NCBI GenBank assembly: GCA_004296785.1
Contig: SCVU01000702.1
Span: forward strand, 1 to 6,589
Reading direction: 5' to 3'
Length of the DNA: 6,589 nucleotides
Origin: Planctomycetota bacterium
Lineage (GTDB): Bacteria > Planctomycetota > UBA1135 > GCA-002686595
The notes below the pieces were generated by a model. It searched no databases, was not told where the DNA came from, and saw nothing but the letters and a program-made list of their open reading frames with translations. Positions within the stretch are counted from its first letter, which is position 1. Every line of letters begins with the position of its first letter. Of the stretch, positions 4,628 through 6,589 are shown piece after piece. The translations under genes and the position numbers were made by a program.

Positions 4628-6259
4628 ATGTGCGTTGATCGCGCGCCGCGCCAGTCCTCGAAAGGCTCGAGGAAGGCAGGACGGGCCGCGAGGAGCAGAA
4701 GCAAGATCGAAACTCGAGAATCCAGTCCGGCCGAAGAGCCGGGTCGCGCATCCGACGGCCGTCCGCGCCGTCGTCGAGGCGGACGCGGCGGCCGCGGCCG
4801 CGGCGAACAGCGCGCAACGCAGCAACCCGACGCCCGCGTCGAGCCCCGACACGAATCCCGCGCGACCGCCGCAGAGCCGGCGCGCGACGCGCACTCCGCG
4901 CATGCCTCGCACTCGGCGCACTCCGCGCAACCGACGCACTCCGCGCCGCCCGCGCCGCCGGCGGCGGAGTCGCACGTCGAGCACTTCGATTCGTTCGGCC
5001 TCGCCGACGACGTGCGCGCCGCGATCGCGGAGATGGGCATCACGAAGCCGACGCCGATCCAGGCGATGGCGATCCCGCACGTGCTGGCCGGCCGCGACCT
5101 GATCGCGAAGGCCGAGACGGGCACGGGCAAGACGCTCGCGTTCGGCGCACCGATGGTGTCGAAGCTCGACGCGCAGCGCGCGACCGTGCTCGGACTCGTG
5201 CTGTGCCCGACGCGCGAGCTCGCGCAGCAGGTGCACGACGTGCTCGCGATCCTCGGCAAGGGCCGCGGGCTGAAGACCGCGCTGGTCGTCGGCGGCGAGC
5301 CGCTGATGCCGCAGGTCGACGCGCTGAAGGCCGGCGCGCAGCTCGTGGTCGGCACGCCCGGCCGCGTGCTCGACCTCAACCGCCAGCGCTTCCTGAGCTT
5401 CCCGTGGACCGAGTTCGCGGTGCTCGACGAAGCCGACAAGATGTTCGAGATCGGATTCGCCGACGACGTGCGCGCGATCCTGGCACTGCTGCCCGACGAG
5501 CGGCAGACGCTGCACTTCTCGGCGACGTTCCCGCCCGCGCTGCAGGCGCTGGCGAAGGAGTCGACGCGCAATCCGGTCGAACTCGCGACCGCGCGCGGCG
5601 TCGCGACGGTGCCGTCGATCGAGCAGCTCTCGATCGAGCTCGCGCCGGACGACCGCGAGCTCGCGCTGACGCGCCTGCTCGAACAGAGCGAGCCCGACGA
5701 CGTGTTCCTCGTGTTCTGCTCGCGCCGCGAAGACGTCGACCGGCTGATGCGGCGCCTGGAGCGGCTGCCGTTCGGCATCAAGGCGCTGCACGGCGGCTAC
5801 GACCAGGCCGCACGGTTCCGCGTGATGGACGCGTTCCGCACCGGCGGCGTCAAGGCGCTCGTCGCGACCGACGTCGCGGCGCGCGGGCTCGACGTCGAGC
5901 ACGTTTCGCACGTCGTGAACTTCGGCGTGCCGCGCGAGATCAGCGAGTACACGCACCGCATCGGCCGCACCGGTCGCGCCGGCCGCTCGGGCGTCGCGAT
6001 CACGCTCGTCACGCCGCGCGAGTACCGCTCGTGGCAGGCGATCGAGAAGGCGATGCCGTCGAAGATCACGCGCATCGATCCGCCGGGCCCGACGCGCGGG
6101 CAGCGCCGCCACGCACAGGCCGGCGCCGCGCGCGCGTCGCGCGCGAACCTCGCGCAGGTCGAACCGGCCGGCTCGCCGGCGAATCAGATCACGATCGATC
6201 CGTCCAAGCCGTTCGTCCCGCCGCCGCTGCAGTTCAAGCGGCCCAACGTGCGGCGCTAG
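4628..6259 (+). CDS. DEAD-box ATP-dependent RNA helicase, 543 aa
   Basis: This superfamily 2 helicase remodels RNA duplexes or RNPs using ATP; relatives act in ribosome assembly, mRNA decay and cold adaptation. Motifs in order: Q motif with PTPIQ (141-145), motif I AETGTGKT (162-169), Ia PTRELA (194-199), GG (222-223), Ib TPGR (243-246), II DEAD (267-270), III SAT (298-300), IV LVFCSR (361-366), ALHGGYDQAAR (386-396), V ATDVAARGLD (413-422) and VI HRIGRTGRAGR (443-453). All catalytic residues are intact. The first 118 residues are an unusual low-complexity tail: basic RRRRGGRGGRGRG (47-59) and a His-Ser-Ala-rich run (88-106). The C-terminal 60 residues are Arg/Pro-rich. The ATG at 4628 is the only ATG, GTG or TTG in frame before the Q motif, but the first 35 codons have atypical usage. 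RhlE/DeaD-like; the exact subfamily is not assigned. Confidence 0.95.
   Translation: MCVDRAPRQSSKGSRKAGRAARSRSKIETRESSPAEEPGRASDGRPRRRRGGRGGRGRGEQRATQQPDARVEPRHESRATAAEPARDAHSAHASHSAHSAQPTHSAPPAPPAAESHVEHFDSFGLADDVRAAIAEMGITKPTPIQAMAIPHVLAGRDLIAKAETGTGKTLAFGAPMVSKLDAQRATVLGLVLCPTRELAQQVHDVLAILGKGRGLKTALVVGGEPLMPQVDALKAGAQLVVGTPGRVLDLNRQRFLSFPWTEFAVLDEADKMFEIGFADDVRAILALLPDERQTLHFSATFPPALQALAKESTRNPVELATARGVATVPSIEQLSIELAPDDRELALTRLLEQSEPDDVFLVFCSRREDVDRLMRRLERLPFGIKALHGGYDQAARFRVMDAFRTGGVKALVATDVAARGLDVEHVSHVVNFGVPREISEYTHRIGRTGRAGRSGVAITLVTPREYRSWQAIEKAMPSKITRIDPPGPTRGQRRHAQAGAARASRANLAQVEPAGSPANQITIDPSKPFVPPPLQFKRPNVRR
4650..4677 (+). promoter_or_regulatory. Hairpin just inside the helicase reading frame
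   Basis: TCCTCGA (4655-4661) and TCGAGGA (4667-4673) form a perfect 7-bp stem with a 5-nt AAGGC loop. Across a small internal loop, GCC (4650-4652) can pair with GGC (4675-4677). It lies about 20 nt after the helicase start codon and about 50 nt upstream of the xthA start on the other strand, so it could act in either mRNA. No U-run follows. A role is inference only. Confidence 0.35.
4766..4804 (+). other. RGG-type basic segment in the helicase tail
   Basis: Codons 47-59 encode four Arg followed by alternating Gly-Gly-Arg and Gly-Arg units. Such RGG-like segments bind RNA in many helicases, where they are more often C-terminal. Here the segment precedes the catalytic core by about 70 residues. 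Confidence 0.6.
4889..4945 (+). repeat. Short His-Ser-Ala codon repeat in the helicase tail
   Basis: The DNA repeats CAC-TCC-GCG and close variants (CAC-TCG-GCG, CAT-GCC-TCG). It encodes AHSAHASHSAHSA and then THSA (residues 88-106), with five His residues in about 16. It is a micro-repeat within the coding region, probably a product of slippage or short duplication, and falls in a tail that is expected to be disordered. Confidence 0.6.
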
Positions 6260-6282
6260 GCGCCGCGAGCCGAGCCTCGACC

Positions 6283-6589
6283 ATGGGCGGCAAGAATCCG
6301 TTCATCCGCAGCGCCGCGACGCGGCTGCCCACGCGCGCGTTCCGCATCACGTACCGCGATCCCGACGGCGAATCGAAGACGGTCTCCGTCGACCCGGCCA
6401 AGCTGCCGTACACGCGCGACGGACTGCCGGGCTCGCTGCTCGAGATCGCGCTCGGCCACGACGTCGGCATCGACCACGCGTGCGGCGGCGTCTGCGCGTG
6501 CTCGACGTGCCACGTGATCGTGCGCGAGGGCCTCGAGAGCTGCCCGGAGGCGACCGACGACGAGCTCGACCAGCTCGACAAGGCGCCGG
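6283..6589 (+). CDS. fdx: [2Fe-2S] ferredoxin, adrenodoxin/ISC type, 3' end cut by the window
   Basis: This is an electron carrier with one [2Fe-2S] cluster. Relatives supply electrons for Fe-S cluster assembly (ISC system). The first 102 residues are present. Cluster ligands Cys67, Cys73 and Cys76 follow the C-x5-C-x2-C spacing in HACGGVCACSTCHVIV (65-80). An additional Cys71 matches the extra free Cys seen in E. coli Fdx (C-x3-C-A-C) rather than the sequence in mitochondrial adrenodoxin. REGLESCPEATDDE (81-94) and DQLDKAP (96-102) are the usual acidic, partner-binding helix region. The fourth ligand, expected in a family RLxCQ motif, is outside the window. The 20-residue lead and the LPYTRDGLPG insertion make it longer than E. 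coli Fdx. The gene starts 23 bp after the helicase stop on the same strand, so co-transcription is likely. No iscS, iscU or hscA gene is visible in the window. Confidence 0.92.
   Translation, partial: MGGKNPFIRSAATRLPTRAFRITYRDPDGESKTVSVDPAKLPYTRDGLPGSLLEIALGHDVGIDHACGGVCACSTCHVIVREGLESCPEATDDELDQLDKAP

Noticed and set aside
4168..6112. Minus-strand open frames opposite the helicase (4168-5781, 4580-6112)
   Set aside because: They are antisense to an intact DEAD-box gene with every motif in order, and have no recognisable domain.
6234..6581. Minus-strand open frames at the right end
   Set aside because: They are antisense to the ferredoxin gene, whose C-x5-C-x2-C cluster motif is unmistakable.
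1..6589. Mobile element, CRISPR array, defence or biosynthetic cluster
   Set aside because: No transposase, integrase, spaced direct repeats, toxin-antitoxin pair or cluster-type enzymes were seen. The genes are conserved housekeeping or envelope types.

Overview
The window is chromosomal DNA from a very G+C-rich bacterium (roughly 70% G+C by eye, codon third positions almost all G or C). It carries seven protein-coding genes, two of them cut by the window edges. I see no tRNA or rRNA gene, insertion sequence, CRISPR array or phage gene. The lineage is not fixed by the sequence. The ISC-type ferredoxin with the LPG-S-LLEIAL stretch, the TPR-tailed lipoprotein sulfatase and the SirB1-like protein with a helical N-terminal part suggest a deltaproteobacterial-type organism (Myxococcota or a relative), or possibly a planctomycete-like one. 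This is a low-confidence inference from remembered family patterns. None of the start codons has a convincing Shine-Dalgarno sequence.

Layout: (1) 1-236, minus: the N-terminal 78 residues of a thiolase. (2) 237-471: a divergent intergenic region with a plausible minus-strand promoter, two adjacent hairpins that would lie in the thiolase mRNA leader, and a TATGAT box just before the plus-strand gene. (3) 472-2108, plus: a two-gene unit, a SirB1-like transglutaminase-fold protein followed by a stand-alone LON substrate-binding-domain protein, joined by a GTGA stop/start overlap. (4) 2117-4604, minus, convergent with the LON gene across only 8 bp: exonuclease III (xthA) first, then a sulfatase-superfamily lipoprotein with C-terminal TPRs, the two genes overlapping by 26 bp. 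(5) 4628-6259, plus, starting 23 bp from xthA in divergent orientation: a DEAD-box RNA helicase with a long basic, RGG-containing, His-Ser-Ala-rich N-terminal tail. (6) 6283 to the end, plus: an adrenodoxin/ISC-type [2Fe-2S] ferredoxin, truncated by the window.

The genes do not form one obvious pathway. Likely co-expressed pairs are SirB1-like/LON (translational coupling), xthA/sulfatase (overlap) and helicase/ferredoxin (23 bp gap). I found no clear previously undescribed system. The best second looks are the sulfatase-fold protein, which has Thr instead of the formylglycine Cys/Ser and His instead of the motif Arg; the SirB1-like protein, which lacks the classical Cys nucleophile and is tied to a LON-domain protein; the structured leader in front of the thiolase; and the odd, codon-atypical N-terminal tail of the helicase.
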